From positions 310,001 to 374,000 of the forward strand of contig NZ_SJSC01000002.1 in assembly GCF_004352855.1 (NCBI RefSeq): 64,000 nucleotides of DNA, read 5' to 3'. The notes below the pieces were generated by a model, which saw nothing but the letters and a program-made list of their open reading frames with translations, was not told the origin of the DNA and did not search any database. Below are positions 9,396 through 18,159 of the stretch, piece after piece. Each line of letters starts with the position of its first letter. The stretch's first letter is position 1. The position numbers and the translations under genes are program-made. This DNA is from Marinomonas sp. KMM3893. GTDB taxonomy: Bacteria; Pseudomonadota; Gammaproteobacteria; Pseudomonadales; Marinomonadaceae.

Positions 9396-10157
9396 TTAAT
9401 CGCTTAGTAACGCCGCCGCACTGCCACATACGGTCATAATAAATAGGAACCATTTAAGATGCTTTGGGTTGGCTTTAATGGCGAATTTCACCGCAAGATG
9501 CGAGCCTAACATGGTGCCAGAAGCGAGAATTAAACCAGGGATCCAAAGAATTTGGTCGTTCCAAATAAAGACCCCCAAAGCCAATGCGGTAAAGCCGATC
9601 GTACACACCATTTTCAAAGCATTGGTACGAACAAGATCATAACGCAGCGTACCCGCTAATGCGGCGATAAGAATAAACCCCACGCCTGCCTGCACGAACC
9701 CACCGTACACCCCAGCAATGAATAAGGCGATCCATGCGCTGGGCTTTTCTGACACTTTAAAGGGCACGGTTCCTTCTGGTGGCGCGATTAAGGTTGGGCG
9801 GACTATCATAATCAGCGTCATGCCTATCATGGCGCTTAATAATAATGGTTTGAGCCAAGTTTCAGGTGCGTAGCTGGCAGCAAAGGCGCCTACTACACCA
9901 CCGAGTAAAGAGGGAATCATCACCGGCATAATGTCTGCCGTATCGAGTTTTTTTGCTTTTCTAAAACCCGCCACCGCGGTCAAGTTCTGCAAAAACACAC
10001 CGACTCGGTTGGTTGCATTGGCAATATCAGCAGGCATGCCCATGACCATGAGTGCGGGTAGGGTCAGGTTAGAACCGCCACCGGCCAATGTGTTGATAAT
10101 ACCGGCTATAAATCCGGTGCCAATTAAGAGCGAGACAGTGAAAAGACTGTAGTCCAA
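9396..10157 (-). CDS. TauE/SafE-family membrane exporter
   Basis: A 253-residue protein with about eight membrane helices and the TauE/SafE repeats: an N-terminal FIAGIINTLAGGGSNLTLPALM motif and its second-half counterpart IAGVYGGFVQAGVGFILIAAL. The family moves sulfite, sulfoacetate or related organosulfonates, and possibly other anions. The start is a TTG preceded by AAGGA at suitable spacing; no in-frame ATG occurs early enough to keep the first helix. No sulfonate-degradation genes are next to it, so the substrate is open. A second family member lies at 21.4 kb. Confidence 0.92.
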   Translation of the reverse strand: MDYSLFTVSLLIGTGFIAGIINTLAGGGSNLTLPALMVMGMPADIANATNRVGVFLQNLTAVAGFRKAKKLDTADIMPVMIPSLLGGVVGAFAASYAPETWLKPLLLSAMIGMTLIMIVRPTLIAPPEGTVPFKVSEKPSAWIALFIAGVYGGFVQAGVGFILIAALAGTLRYDLVRTNALKMVCTIGFTALALGVFIWNDQILWIPGLILASGTMLGSHLAVKFAIKANPKHLKWFLFIMTVCGSAAALLSD

Positions 10158-10245
10158 GAGAGTATCCTTACATCAACGAATGCAAATAAGAAAAGCCGAG
10201 CAAGGATACTACTAAGAAAAACACTTTTATGTGAAGGAAAGAGTT

Positions 10246-10284
10246 CCTCTGTCTGATTTATAGTCGTTATAAAGCGGACAGAGG
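10246..10284 (-). terminator. Two-tier hairpin, probable terminator of the pheC-like gene
   Basis: Outer arms CCTCTGTC/GACAGAGG (8 nt, perfect) enclose an inner TTTATA...TATAAA stem. It lies just beyond the stop of the minus-strand gene. The T-rich tail is poor, so termination is likely but not certain. Confidence 0.5.
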
Positions 10285-10299
10285 TTGAGCAAAAAAGAT

Positions 10300-11067
10300 T
10301 TATTGCAGATGGTTTTCTTTCATTATCTGCTCATCAATGCCTTTTAATTTCATTTCATCCATCATGAAGTTCACGGTATTTAACAGGCGTTGTTCGCCTG
10401 CTGGAATTAAATAACCGAACTGACTTTTGGTGAATGGATTGTCGGCACGAGACGCTTCTAATTTATCGTCGGTTACTTGGTAGTAAAGCGCTTCTGGCGT
10501 TTCGGTGATCATTACATCTACCTTGCCGCTTGCCACAGCCTTGGGTACATCGAGGTTGTTTTCAAAACGGACTAGGGTGGCGTTAGGCAGGTATTGATCG
10601 GCGAATTTTTCATTGGTACCACCGATGTTCACGCCGACTCTGACTTCTGGACGATTAACTTCTGCCAATGTATCAAACGCGGCCGTTTTGCCTTTCGCCA
10701 CTAGGAAGCATTTACCAAATGTCATGTACCCCTGAGAGATGTCTGCCGCCATTTGACGGGACGTTCGACGGGTAATTCCTCCCATAGCGATGTCGTATTT
10801 ATCACTTTTAAGGTCGGGCACTAGGTTTTTCCATGTGGTTTGAACAAACTTCACTTCCACGCCCATTTCTTTAGCAAAATATTTTGCGACATCAATATCA
10901 TAGCCAGTAAATTCTTTGCCATCATAATGCGAAAAAGGGGTGTAATCGCCGGTTGTTCCTACCGTGATATAGCCTTGTTTTTGAATGTCTTCAAGACGAT
11001 CTGCTTGAGCAAACGCACTAAAGGTAAGCGCAGAAGTAATTAATAAGAAAGAGGCTGAAAGTTTCAT
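10300..11067 (-). CDS. pheC: Periplasmic cyclohexadienyl dehydratase-like protein (PheC family)
   Basis: A 255-residue protein with a 21-22-residue signal peptide (cleavage after SAFA or AQA) and a periplasmic binding-protein type II fold. It follows Pseudomonas PheC closely: VGTTGDYTPFS (36-46), WKNLVPDLKSDKYDIAMGGI (79-98), GGTNEKFA (149-156) and MITETPEA (186-193), where Glu192 aligns with the catalytic glutamate region of PheC. PheC converts prephenate to phenylpyruvate or arogenate to phenylalanine in the periplasm. There are no permease or ATPase genes beside it, as expected for an enzyme rather than a transporter subunit. A plain amino-acid-binding role cannot be excluded, because the enzyme evolved from such proteins. 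Confidence 0.75.
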   Translation of the reverse strand: MKLSASFLLITSALTFSAFAQADRLEDIQKQGYITVGTTGDYTPFSHYDGKEFTGYDIDVAKYFAKEMGVEVKFVQTTWKNLVPDLKSDKYDIAMGGITRRTSRQMAADISQGYMTFGKCFLVAKGKTAAFDTLAEVNRPEVRVGVNIGGTNEKFADQYLPNATLVRFENNLDVPKAVASGKVDVMITETPEALYYQVTDDKLEASRADNPFTKSQFGYLIPAGEQRLLNTVNFMMDEMKLKGIDEQIMKENHLQ

Positions 11068-11337
11068 AAGTCGCTTTGTTATTCCAAATAAAGAGGTTGA
11101 GGGGGGATTTTTTTAACAGTGTCTGAATAACTAATAGAATGTTTTCAAGCATAGAGCAAGCCAACTATTTTCACCTTCTCTCTTTAAATTGTAAAAATCA
11201 ACTGACAATGTGCAAAAAATCGATTATTTTGCCTTGTGGTATCAGAGGAATGGCCGTTAATAATTAGTAGGTCATCTTGCTTCACGTCTCAGTAAAGGTG
11301 TAGATACCCTTTTTTGGTCAGTTCATGAGAGGTCTCA

Positions 11338-13296
11338 ATGACAGTTCGGTCTAAGATTATTGCGTTAGTGGCGGCAGGCGTTATCCTGCCAGTTTTTATT
11401 ATTTCAGCTGTGATTATAGGAAATGTTCGCTCTAATGCGCTTGCTGATTTCTCGCGCCAAAGCCAGTTAGAAATGGGGCACGTCGACTCTTTATTTTCTA
11501 TGTACCTAAATAATCTAGCGGAAAATGCGGCTTTTTTTGCCCGTACTCAAGCCTTAACAGAACTCACTCCCGGTAGCATTACCAGCTATTACGATAAAGA
11601 ATCACAGCAAATGACACCGGATCAAAACTCTGAAAAAGAGCAGGCAGCGTTTGCTTTAATGGATGCGTTTGGTCAAACCCATCCGGATTTAAAATTTATT
11701 TGGTTAGGGGCAAATGACAAAGGGTATTTGCAATGGCCAAAGGGCAAGAACGTTGCGAACTACAATCCACTCACCAGAGATTGGTATAAACGCTCTATCA
11801 ATAGTAAGGATGAGGCGGTACGAATTCCGGCATACAAGGATTTAGCGTCCGGCGCCCCTCTAGTAGACTTCTTGCATGCTTTTGATGGTAAAAACGGTTT
11901 CCAAGGCACGGTAGGTGTTGATGTGACTCTGCAAAAGTTGACGGAATTATTGTCTACGGTGAAATTCGGGGGCGATGGTTATGTGGTCATGGTGGAAGAC
12001 ACAGGTACTATTTTGGCAGACCCAAGAGACACTGAAAATAACTTTAAAGCGATTGATAAAGCCTCTTATCCGTATGGGGCGTTAACCTCAGAGGAAGGGC
12101 TGCAGAGTATCACCATTGATGGCCAAGATTGGTTTGCACGGGTTCATACATCGCCTAATTTGGGATGGAAGTTGATTGGTTTGGTGCCTGAAAAAGTTGT
12201 TTATGGTGAAGCCAATCACTTGTTAATGATTACGCTAATTATCGCGCTAGTGATGATTGTTATTTTTGTTGTGATTGGCTCTGTGTTAGCCAATATTGTG
12301 ATTCGCCCAATTAAAGTGATGGCCGCTCGTTTAGAAGACATTAGCCAAGGCGAAGGGGATTTAACGCAGCGCTTAGAAGTAAAAGGCAATGACGAATCAG
12401 CACAAATGGCGGCCGCGTTTAATCAGTTTGTGGCATCGATTGATGGCATTATTAGCCATGCAAAATCCTCGTGTCATCAGATTAGCGATGTCGCACAGCG
12501 CTCCGACGATTTGTCTTCTGAATTAACGTCAGTCGTCTCTCATCAGGTGAACTCAGTCGATCATGTGTCGACGGCGTTTAATGAAATGGTGGCGACGGCC
12601 AATGAAGTTGCTTCGAATTGCAGTACGGCAGCGCATGCCGCAGAAAGCAGCGAGCAACAAGTTCAAGAAGGCAATAAACTGATTCAAGAAACTATGGATT
12701 CATTGAAAGGCCTAGAAACAGAATTGCTCAGCTCGAATGAGTCGATGAAGGTGCTGTCAGAAGAATCAAATAACATTGTCAGTATTTTGGACACGATCAA
12801 AGCGATTGCAGAGCAGACCAACTTGTTGGCATTGAATGCGGCCATAGAAGCCGCGCGCGCCGGTGAGTACGGCCGAGGGTTTGCCGTGGTGGCGGATGAA
12901 GTTCGCACCTTGGCGGGACGTACCGCAGAATCGACAGATGAAATTGATAAGTTGCTAACGCGTTTGCAGCAACAAACGAATGTATCGGCCAGTAAAATGG
13001 AACACAGTGTGAGTGTGGCGAAAGGGTCCGTTGATCTTGCCTCTCAAACGTATTCCGTGTTCGAGCAAATTCTGGCGTCTGTTTTGAGCATCAAAGACAT
13101 GATGATTCAGATCAGTGCATCGGCCGAAGAACAGCACTTGGTGGCAGAAGAAATAAACACCAATGTGATTGTTATTCACGATGGTACTGTGAAGTCGAAT
13201 AATTTGTCTGAGCAGGTATCGCAAACCGCAACGGCGTTGAACGATTTGTCCAGTGAGCTACAAGGAATGGTAGAGAAGTTCAAATCGAGCCACTAA
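11338..13296 (+). CDS. Methyl-accepting chemotaxis protein with dCache sensor
   Basis: A 652-residue receptor. A membrane helix lies at about 8-28. A large periplasmic double-Cache domain follows to about 285 ([20 protein letters not shown] and [19 protein letters not shown] are typical). A second helix at about 295-320 leads to a HAMP domain and a cytoplasmic signalling coil with [19 protein letters not shown] and [17 protein letters not shown]. There is no C-terminal pentapeptide. dCache receptors commonly bind amino acids, polyamines or organic acids; the ligand here is not predictable. It is monocistronic and ends at a terminator shared with the converging MFS gene. Confidence 0.95.
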   Translation: MTVRSKIIALVAAGVILPVFIISAVIIGNVRSNALADFSRQSQLEMGHVDSLFSMYLNNLAENAAFFARTQALTELTPGSITSYYDKESQQMTPDQNSEKEQAAFALMDAFGQTHPDLKFIWLGANDKGYLQWPKGKNVANYNPLTRDWYKRSINSKDEAVRIPAYKDLASGAPLVDFLHAFDGKNGFQGTVGVDVTLQKLTELLSTVKFGGDGYVVMVEDTGTILADPRDTENNFKAIDKASYPYGALTSEEGLQSITIDGQDWFARVHTSPNLGWKLIGLVPEKVVYGEANHLLMITLIIALVMIVIFVVIGSVLANIVIRPIKVMAARLEDISQGEGDLTQRLEVKGNDESAQMAAAFNQFVASIDGIISHAKSSCHQISDVAQRSDDLSSELTSVVSHQVNSVDHVSTAFNEMVATANEVASNCSTAAHAAESSEQQVQEGNKLIQETMDSLKGLETELLSSNESMKVLSEESNNIVSILDTIKAIAEQTNLLALNAAIEAARAGEYGRGFAVVADEVRTLAGRTAESTDEIDKLLTRLQQQTNVSASKMEHSVSVAKGSVDLASQTYSVFEQILASVLSIKDMMIQISASAEEQHLVAEEINTNVIVIHDGTVKSNNLSEQVSQTATALNDLSSELQGMVEKFKSSH

Positions 13297-13323
13297 GCTA
13301 AACAATCACATTAGCCTGGTTAA

Positions 13324-13357
13324 AACGCCTGCAAATCGTTATTTCTTTGCAGGCGTT
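13324..13357. terminator. Bidirectional terminator
   Basis: AACGCCTGCAAA ... TTTGCAGGCGTT, 12-nt perfect arms with a 10-nt loop, between the converging chemoreceptor and MFS genes. Confidence 0.75.
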
Positions 13358-13386
13358 CTTGTTTACAAGCGAGGCTATAGCGCGCT

Positions 13387-14598
13387 TTATTTCGTTCTTT
13401 CTGTCATTCGAATAATCAAACTTAATATGCCTGCAATGGTGGCTAACGAAACCACACCGCTCCAGCCTAGGCTCATTAACGCTTGGCTGCCAAGTGCCGA
13501 ACCTGCCGCCATACCAATAAACATGCCGGTAAAAAATAGCGCATTTAGACGCCCTCGAGCAGTTGGGTCGATGCCGTAAACCAAGGTCTGGTGAGAAACC
13601 AGGGCAGCCTGTACCCCAAAATCAAAACCGATTGCAGAGAGGATGATCAAAGCAATTTGGCCATTAGTAGACAAATACGGCAGTAAGAACATCAGTGCGA
13701 ACGATAAGGCCACCAATCCAGATCCGACTTGAGTGACTCGAGAAGGTCCTTGTTTGTCCGCAAGTCTACCCGCCAGCGGCGCGGCTAATGCGCCAGCCGC
13801 ACCCGCCAATCCGAAGGCCCCAGCGGTGGCACTGCCAAACCCATAATTTTGATGCAGCATGACCGCAAGCGTAGACCAAAAGGCACTAAATGAAAGTGAT
13901 AATAAGCCTTGAGACAACGCGGCACGACGTAATGTTGGATGGCGATTCCAGAGTGTCAGCATAGAGCGCATAAGCGCGAGATAGCTGACATTAGTGTGGG
14001 TTTCCATGTTGGGCAACACGCGCCAAAGTATCACGGAAATGGCGATAATACTGGCTGCCGCCGCTTGATACATGACTCGCCATCCGACCAGCTCTGTGAC
14101 CACGCCACTGACCACGCGAGACAGCAAAATTCCGATTAGCAATCCCGTCATAACAGTGCCAACGGCCTTACCTCGCTGGGCATCTGGCGCCAATATCGCC
14201 GCAGTTGGAACAATGTCTTGAGCCATAGTCGCCATGATGCCGATGATCAAGCTGGTGACCAGCATGCCATTAAGCGATGGCATAAAGGAGCACAAGATTA
14301 AGGCCATCGCGAGCATCAATCCTTTGGCTAGGATGACATGGCGGCGGTTAAAACGATCCCCAAGTGGAATCAATAACAAGATGCCCAAGGCATAGCCAAT
14401 TTGCGTCAAGGTTGGTATTAGGCCGGTGGCACTGACGCTGGAATGAAAGTCCTGACCAATATTGCCGAGCATGGGCTGGTTGTAATAAATCGCCGCGACA
14501 CTTAATCCAGCGCCGACCGATAAACTAAAAAGAAGCGAGCGAGAAGGCCCAATCGCTTTGTGCTGGGGAGTGGCAAGGGTGTTAGTTTGCAATGACAT
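13387..14598 (-). CDS. MFS transporter, probable drug/metabolite exporter
   Basis: A 12-helix major facilitator of about 403 residues. The loop-2 signature is present as PLGDRFNRRHVI and repeated in the second half as LAGRLADKQGPSRV. The early YYNQPMLGNIGQDF motif is typical of DHA1-like exporters related to YgaY. I place the start at the internal ATG (MSLQTNTL). The longer frame adds 13 residues with a polar, unlikely N-terminus and no better ribosome site. It is divergent from a LysR regulator that probably controls it. Confidence 0.88.
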   Translation of the reverse strand: MSLQTNTLATPQHKAIGPSRSLLFSLSVGAGLSVAAIYYNQPMLGNIGQDFHSSVSATGLIPTLTQIGYALGILLLIPLGDRFNRRHVILAKGLMLAMALILCSFMPSLNGMLVTSLIIGIMATMAQDIVPTAAILAPDAQRGKAVGTVMTGLLIGILLSRVVSGVVTELVGWRVMYQAAAASIIAISVILWRVLPNMETHTNVSYLALMRSMLTLWNRHPTLRRAALSQGLLSLSFSAFWSTLAVMLHQNYGFGSATAGAFGLAGAAGALAAPLAGRLADKQGPSRVTQVGSGLVALSFALMFLLPYLSTNGQIALIILSAIGFDFGVQAALVSHQTLVYGIDPTARGRLNALFFTGMFIGMAAGSALGSQALMSLGWSGVVSLATIAGILSLIIRMTERTK

Positions 14599-14704
14599 AG
14601 TAGAATCTCGTTCTGGTGAGAAGCGGTTAGAATGCACACATTTTTATCGTTTGTAGAAAAGATTGGTAGCCACAGGTAAGGTAAAACTGATATACGTTGA
14701 ACGT

Positions 14705-15649
14705 ATGAAAGAAATAAAATCAGGTGGCATCGACCGTATAGAATTGATGCAGACGTTTGTGCGTATTGTTGAGAGCGGTAGCTTGTCATCGGCGGCATTG
14801 CAATTGAATACAACGCAGCCAACCGTGAGTCGCCGCTTACAGTCTTTAGAAGCAAGATTGGGCGCCAAGCTTATTATGCGCACGACGCACGCCATGAAGT
14901 TAACCGACGATGGTGAACGTTGTTATCAACATGCCAAAAAGTTACTAGAGCAGTGGGAATCGCTAGAAGAAGATCTGATCAATGCCAATGATGACCCAGT
15001 CGGAACCTTAAAAGTTCGAGTTCCTCACGCGTTTGGTCAAGATCAGTTGATCGCCCCTTTGATGAAGTACTTAAACGATCACGGACAGATTTCTGTCGAG
15101 TGGATGCTCAACGACCATTCGCCTGACTTCATTAACGATGGCATTGATTGTGCCATTCGAGTCGGCGAGATTACGGACTCGTCTATGGTGGCTATTTTAT
15201 TGGCCGAAGTCCCTCGCATCATAGTCGCGTCACCCTTGTTACTAAAGCAATATTCAGAGGTGACAACACTCGATGAGTTAGAACGATTGCCTTGGGCGGC
15301 CTTGAGTACCTTTTATCGCAACAAAATAACCTTGCAGTGCGCGGCACACAACAGCAGCCGAGAGTTGGAATTTTCCCCCAGATTTATTACCGATAGCTTG
15401 TATGCATTAAGAAACACTGTGTTATCAGGGGTTGGCGTATGTGTTTCCTCAGCGTGGGTCATTAACGATGACCTTGCCTCTGGTTCACTTGTCCAGCTGC
15501 TTCCTGAGTGGCGTGCAGACCCTTTACCTGTCTATCTTGTGTATCCCTACGCCAGCTATTACCCTGCACGTCTAAGAAAATTTTTCGAGTTGATTCGAGA
15601 AGTCATGCCCACATTAGTCGGCGCCAGACCGCCGAGCCCACAAGCATAA
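14705..15649 (+). CDS. LysR-family regulator, probably of the divergent MFS gene
   Basis: A regulator of about 314 residues. The N-terminal winged helix (LMQTFVRIVESGSLSSAALQL, TTQPTVSRRLQSLEARLGAKLI) is followed by a LysR substrate-binding domain with GTLKVRVPHAFG and FINDGIDCAIRVGEI, the pattern of the CrgA/DsdC-like subgroup. I use the ATG at 14705; a TTG 42 nt upstream would extend it without conserved sequence. Divergent placement, about 106 nt from the MFS start, is the classic layout for a LysR regulator and its target. The inducer is unknown. Confidence 0.9.
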   Translation: MKEIKSGGIDRIELMQTFVRIVESGSLSSAALQLNTTQPTVSRRLQSLEARLGAKLIMRTTHAMKLTDDGERCYQHAKKLLEQWESLEEDLINANDDPVGTLKVRVPHAFGQDQLIAPLMKYLNDHGQISVEWMLNDHSPDFINDGIDCAIRVGEITDSSMVAILLAEVPRIIVASPLLLKQYSEVTTLDELERLPWAALSTFYRNKITLQCAAHNSSRELEFSPRFITDSLYALRNTVLSGVGVCVSSAWVINDDLASGSLVQLLPEWRADPLPVYLVYPYASYYPARLRKFFELIREVMPTLVGARPPSPQA

Positions 15650-15685
15650 AAAAATGACGATAAGGTTGCCCTTATCGTCATTTTT
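15650..15685. terminator. Bidirectional terminator
   Basis: AAAAATGACGATAAGG-TTGC-CCTTATCGTCATTTTT, perfect 16-nt arms directly after the LysR stop. It also serves the converging binding-protein gene. Confidence 0.9.
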
Positions 15686-15708
15686 ATTTTGTGTGGTTAA
15701 GCTTTGAG

Positions 15709-16569
15709 TTAGAAGGCGTTGGCGACTTCTTCAGCTTGCAGATAAACGCTTTCTAAACCGTTGCCGGCTATGTACCAAAGACCAGGGTTTAGGTTGCTGA
15801 CTTTGATGTCGCCACCCCCCAGTTTTGCTAAGGTTTGTTTGAAAGCCGCTAGGTCCAATGCTTCTTCTGGCTTGTTGATAGCTGCGCTACGATCAACTAT
15901 GTAGAGCACATCTGGATTCATAGTGACTATGTTGGCTGGCGTTAGTGGTGTGAAGCTACGATTGCCACGTTTTTTTGTTTCTACGCCGGCAGGGATAGGG
16001 GATGGCTGAAGCCCCATGACTTGATCCACCACAGGGTAATTCCCCATCATTAAGTGGCCATTATTATGAATGACCAAGACAAAGTGTTTGTTTGGACCCA
16101 CTTTGGCTTTTAGCGCATCGATCTTTGAATGCAGTGAAGCAAGCGCGGTTTTTGCTTTGTTTTCTACACCGAACTGCTTGCCAATCTGCTCTACTTGAGC
16201 GCTGAAGTTTTTCCAATAGTCTTTTGTGTCAAAGCTCATGTTTTCTACTTTAGCGAGTTTTTTCAGCTCCGCTTCGTGGCTTTGTTGGCGCCCAGAAATC
16301 ATGATAAGCGTTGGTTTTGCTGTGCCCGCGGCGGTGATGTCGATATTTTTGGCGTTGCCCACGTCTACGTATTGGTCGGTATTATAGGCGGCAAGATAAT
16401 GTGGCAGAGTTTGTTTGGGAACCGCTACGACTTGGTTTGCTAACCCTAACTCTGTGAGCGTGTCTAAACTGCCGTAATCAAAACTCACAATCCGCTCAGG
16501 CTGAGAGGCCATGACCAGTTGACTGGCAAGCATTAACGCACTGGAAACCACAACATTTTTGATCTTCAT
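15709..16569 (-). CDS. Iron-siderophore ABC transporter substrate-binding protein (FatB/YclQ-like)
   Basis: A protein of about 286 residues with a signal peptide ending near VMA-SQPERIV. It has a TroA-type (class III) binding fold: RIVSFDYGSLDTLTELG, a long spanning helix and the C-terminal NIVTMNPDVLYIVDRSAA motif of the FatB/CeuE/YclQ catechol-siderophore group. It would capture a ferric siderophore in the periplasm. The ATG with GGAG six bases upstream is preferred to the GTG one codon earlier. A strong Fur box lies just upstream, supporting an iron role. No permease or ATPase genes are next to it, so it must use components encoded elsewhere. Confidence 0.87.
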   Translation of the reverse strand: MKIKNVVVSSALMLASQLVMASQPERIVSFDYGSLDTLTELGLANQVVAVPKQTLPHYLAAYNTDQYVDVGNAKNIDITAAGTAKPTLIMISGRQQSHEAELKKLAKVENMSFDTKDYWKNFSAQVEQIGKQFGVENKAKTALASLHSKIDALKAKVGPNKHFVLVIHNNGHLMMGNYPVVDQVMGLQPSPIPAGVETKKRGNRSFTPLTPANIVTMNPDVLYIVDRSAAINKPEEALDLAAFKQTLAKLGGGDIKVSNLNPGLWYIAGNGLESVYLQAEEVANAF

Positions 16570-16597
16570 CACACACTCCGACTCGTTCGTTATTTTA

Positions 16598-16616
16598 ATA
16601 AATGATAATCATTATC
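16598..16616. promoter_or_regulatory. Fur box
   Basis: Matches 16 contiguous bases of the 19-bp Fur consensus (AATGATAATCATTATC), in the gap between the siderophore-binding-protein gene (29 nt from its ATG) and the divergent MFS gene. It predicts iron repression of the binding protein and possibly of both genes. Confidence 0.85.
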
Positions 16617-16814
16617 TCACAATGTAAGTGATCTGAAATCGGCCAAAACAGAGACGCACTGTTGCGTGGTATAAAACACGATAGAATGAAACCTATCTTT
16701 TTTATTCATTGGGCATCAAGCCGCGCTTTTTTACATTAGAATAGCGTCAAAACTTTGACCAATAGGTCAATGTTTAATGTTTATTGAACGGATTGTTTAT
16801 AAAAAGGGCGTTAA

Positions 16815-18023
16815 ATGACAGTGCACACCTCTCCATATGATACGAAAACGGCATGGCTGGAAGTAATGCTGCTATGGGCGGCAGGGATATCAGTGGCAAT
16901 GCAATTTGCTAAGTTTTCCATTTCTTATGATGCGTTACTGGCGTATTACCAAGAAGGCGCAACACTCACCGGTGCGGCGATTTCCGTAGTGGGTGTGATC
17001 GGGCTTATTTTTGGTGTCTCGGCGGGGGTTGTTGTCGGCCGTGTTGGTTATCGACGTGCCCTGATTGGGGCCTTGGCATTAGGCTCAGTGATGTCCTTTT
17101 TAGAAGCCTTGATGCCAAATTTTGAGCTGATGATGCTGTGCCGTGTGATCGAAGGCTTTTCTCAATTGGGTGTCGTTGTCGCTGCGCCGACTATGATTGC
17201 TCGCTTGAGTGCACCGCAGCATCGTTCGATTACGATGGGGCTATGGGGCACCTTCTTTGGTGTGGCGTTTGCGATGACGGGCTTATTTGGTGACATGATT
17301 CTGCGCCATTACGGTATGGGAAGTTTGTTCTTCTCCCATGGCCTCTTTATTGGGGGCGTTGCCTGTGTGCTGTATTTTCGTTTAGAGCGCAATAACCCTT
17401 TGTATGAAAACCAAACAAGCACAGTGCAGAATAAAATGTTAGCGCAAATGTCGCAGGTGTATCGTAACCCAAGAAACATACTGCCAGCCGCAATATTTTT
17501 ATTTTATACCTGTATGTTTGTCTCGTTACTAACGTATGTCCCTCGCTTGATAGAAGACGAACATTTGCGCTCTATTATCCGTACCTGTTTGCCTTTAATG
17601 AGCATTGCAGGAACGTTTTTAGCCGGTACCTTGTCTCAATATGTGATGCGCCCCCAGAACGTCGCGATCATGGCATATTTTTTGATTGCTACGAGCGCTG
17701 TGGCCTTGAATTTTCTAGTGGCTACGCCGGTGTTATTTTGCGTGGTTGCCGGTGTGATGGTGTTGTCTGCAGGCATGGTGACTGGTGCGGCGATGTCGAT
17801 GATTCCGGCACTCGCCCGTAACCCTAATGAACAAGCTCAGACCTACGGTTTAGTCGCTCAGTTAGGGAATTTAGGGTCGACCATTGGGCCGCCAAGCTTT
17901 GCGACCATGCTCAGTCTTTTTGGTGTACAAGGGCTGATTTCACTGGTGCTGATTTTTTGTGTTTGTGGCGGCAGTTTGAGTATTTTGGCGAAGCGCTTTA
18001 AAAATAATTCAGCTTCATTGTAA
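16815..18023 (+). CDS. MFS transporter, possibly iron- or siderophore-related
   Basis: A 402-residue, 12-helix major facilitator. The loop-2 motif is GRVGYRRALI and a GLWGTFFG motif lies in helix 5. A large central loop separates the halves. It is divergent from a Fur-box-controlled siderophore-binding gene and shares the same 245-nt control region, which hints at a role in siderophore handling. Sequence alone does not show the substrate or direction. AAGGGCG precedes the ATG. Confidence 0.82.
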   Translation: MTVHTSPYDTKTAWLEVMLLWAAGISVAMQFAKFSISYDALLAYYQEGATLTGAAISVVGVIGLIFGVSAGVVVGRVGYRRALIGALALGSVMSFLEALMPNFELMMLCRVIEGFSQLGVVVAAPTMIARLSAPQHRSITMGLWGTFFGVAFAMTGLFGDMILRHYGMGSLFFSHGLFIGGVACVLYFRLERNNPLYENQTSTVQNKMLAQMSQVYRNPRNILPAAIFLFYTCMFVSLLTYVPRLIEDEHLRSIIRTCLPLMSIAGTFLAGTLSQYVMRPQNVAIMAYFLIATSAVALNFLVATPVLFCVVAGVMVLSAGMVTGAAMSMIPALARNPNEQAQTYGLVAQLGNLGSTIGPPSFATMLSLFGVQGLISLVLIFCVCGGSLSILAKRFKNNSASL

Positions 18024-18159
18024 GAGTTCGCAGAGTTGGTGCGTCTAACGATAAGTAGCCTTGATCTTATGCCTATGTTGTTGGTGGCGTAGATGGGATA
18101 GGAAGTAAAACATTTATGCTTAATAGGCAAATCAACTTAATCTATTTTGGAGTTTAGCA

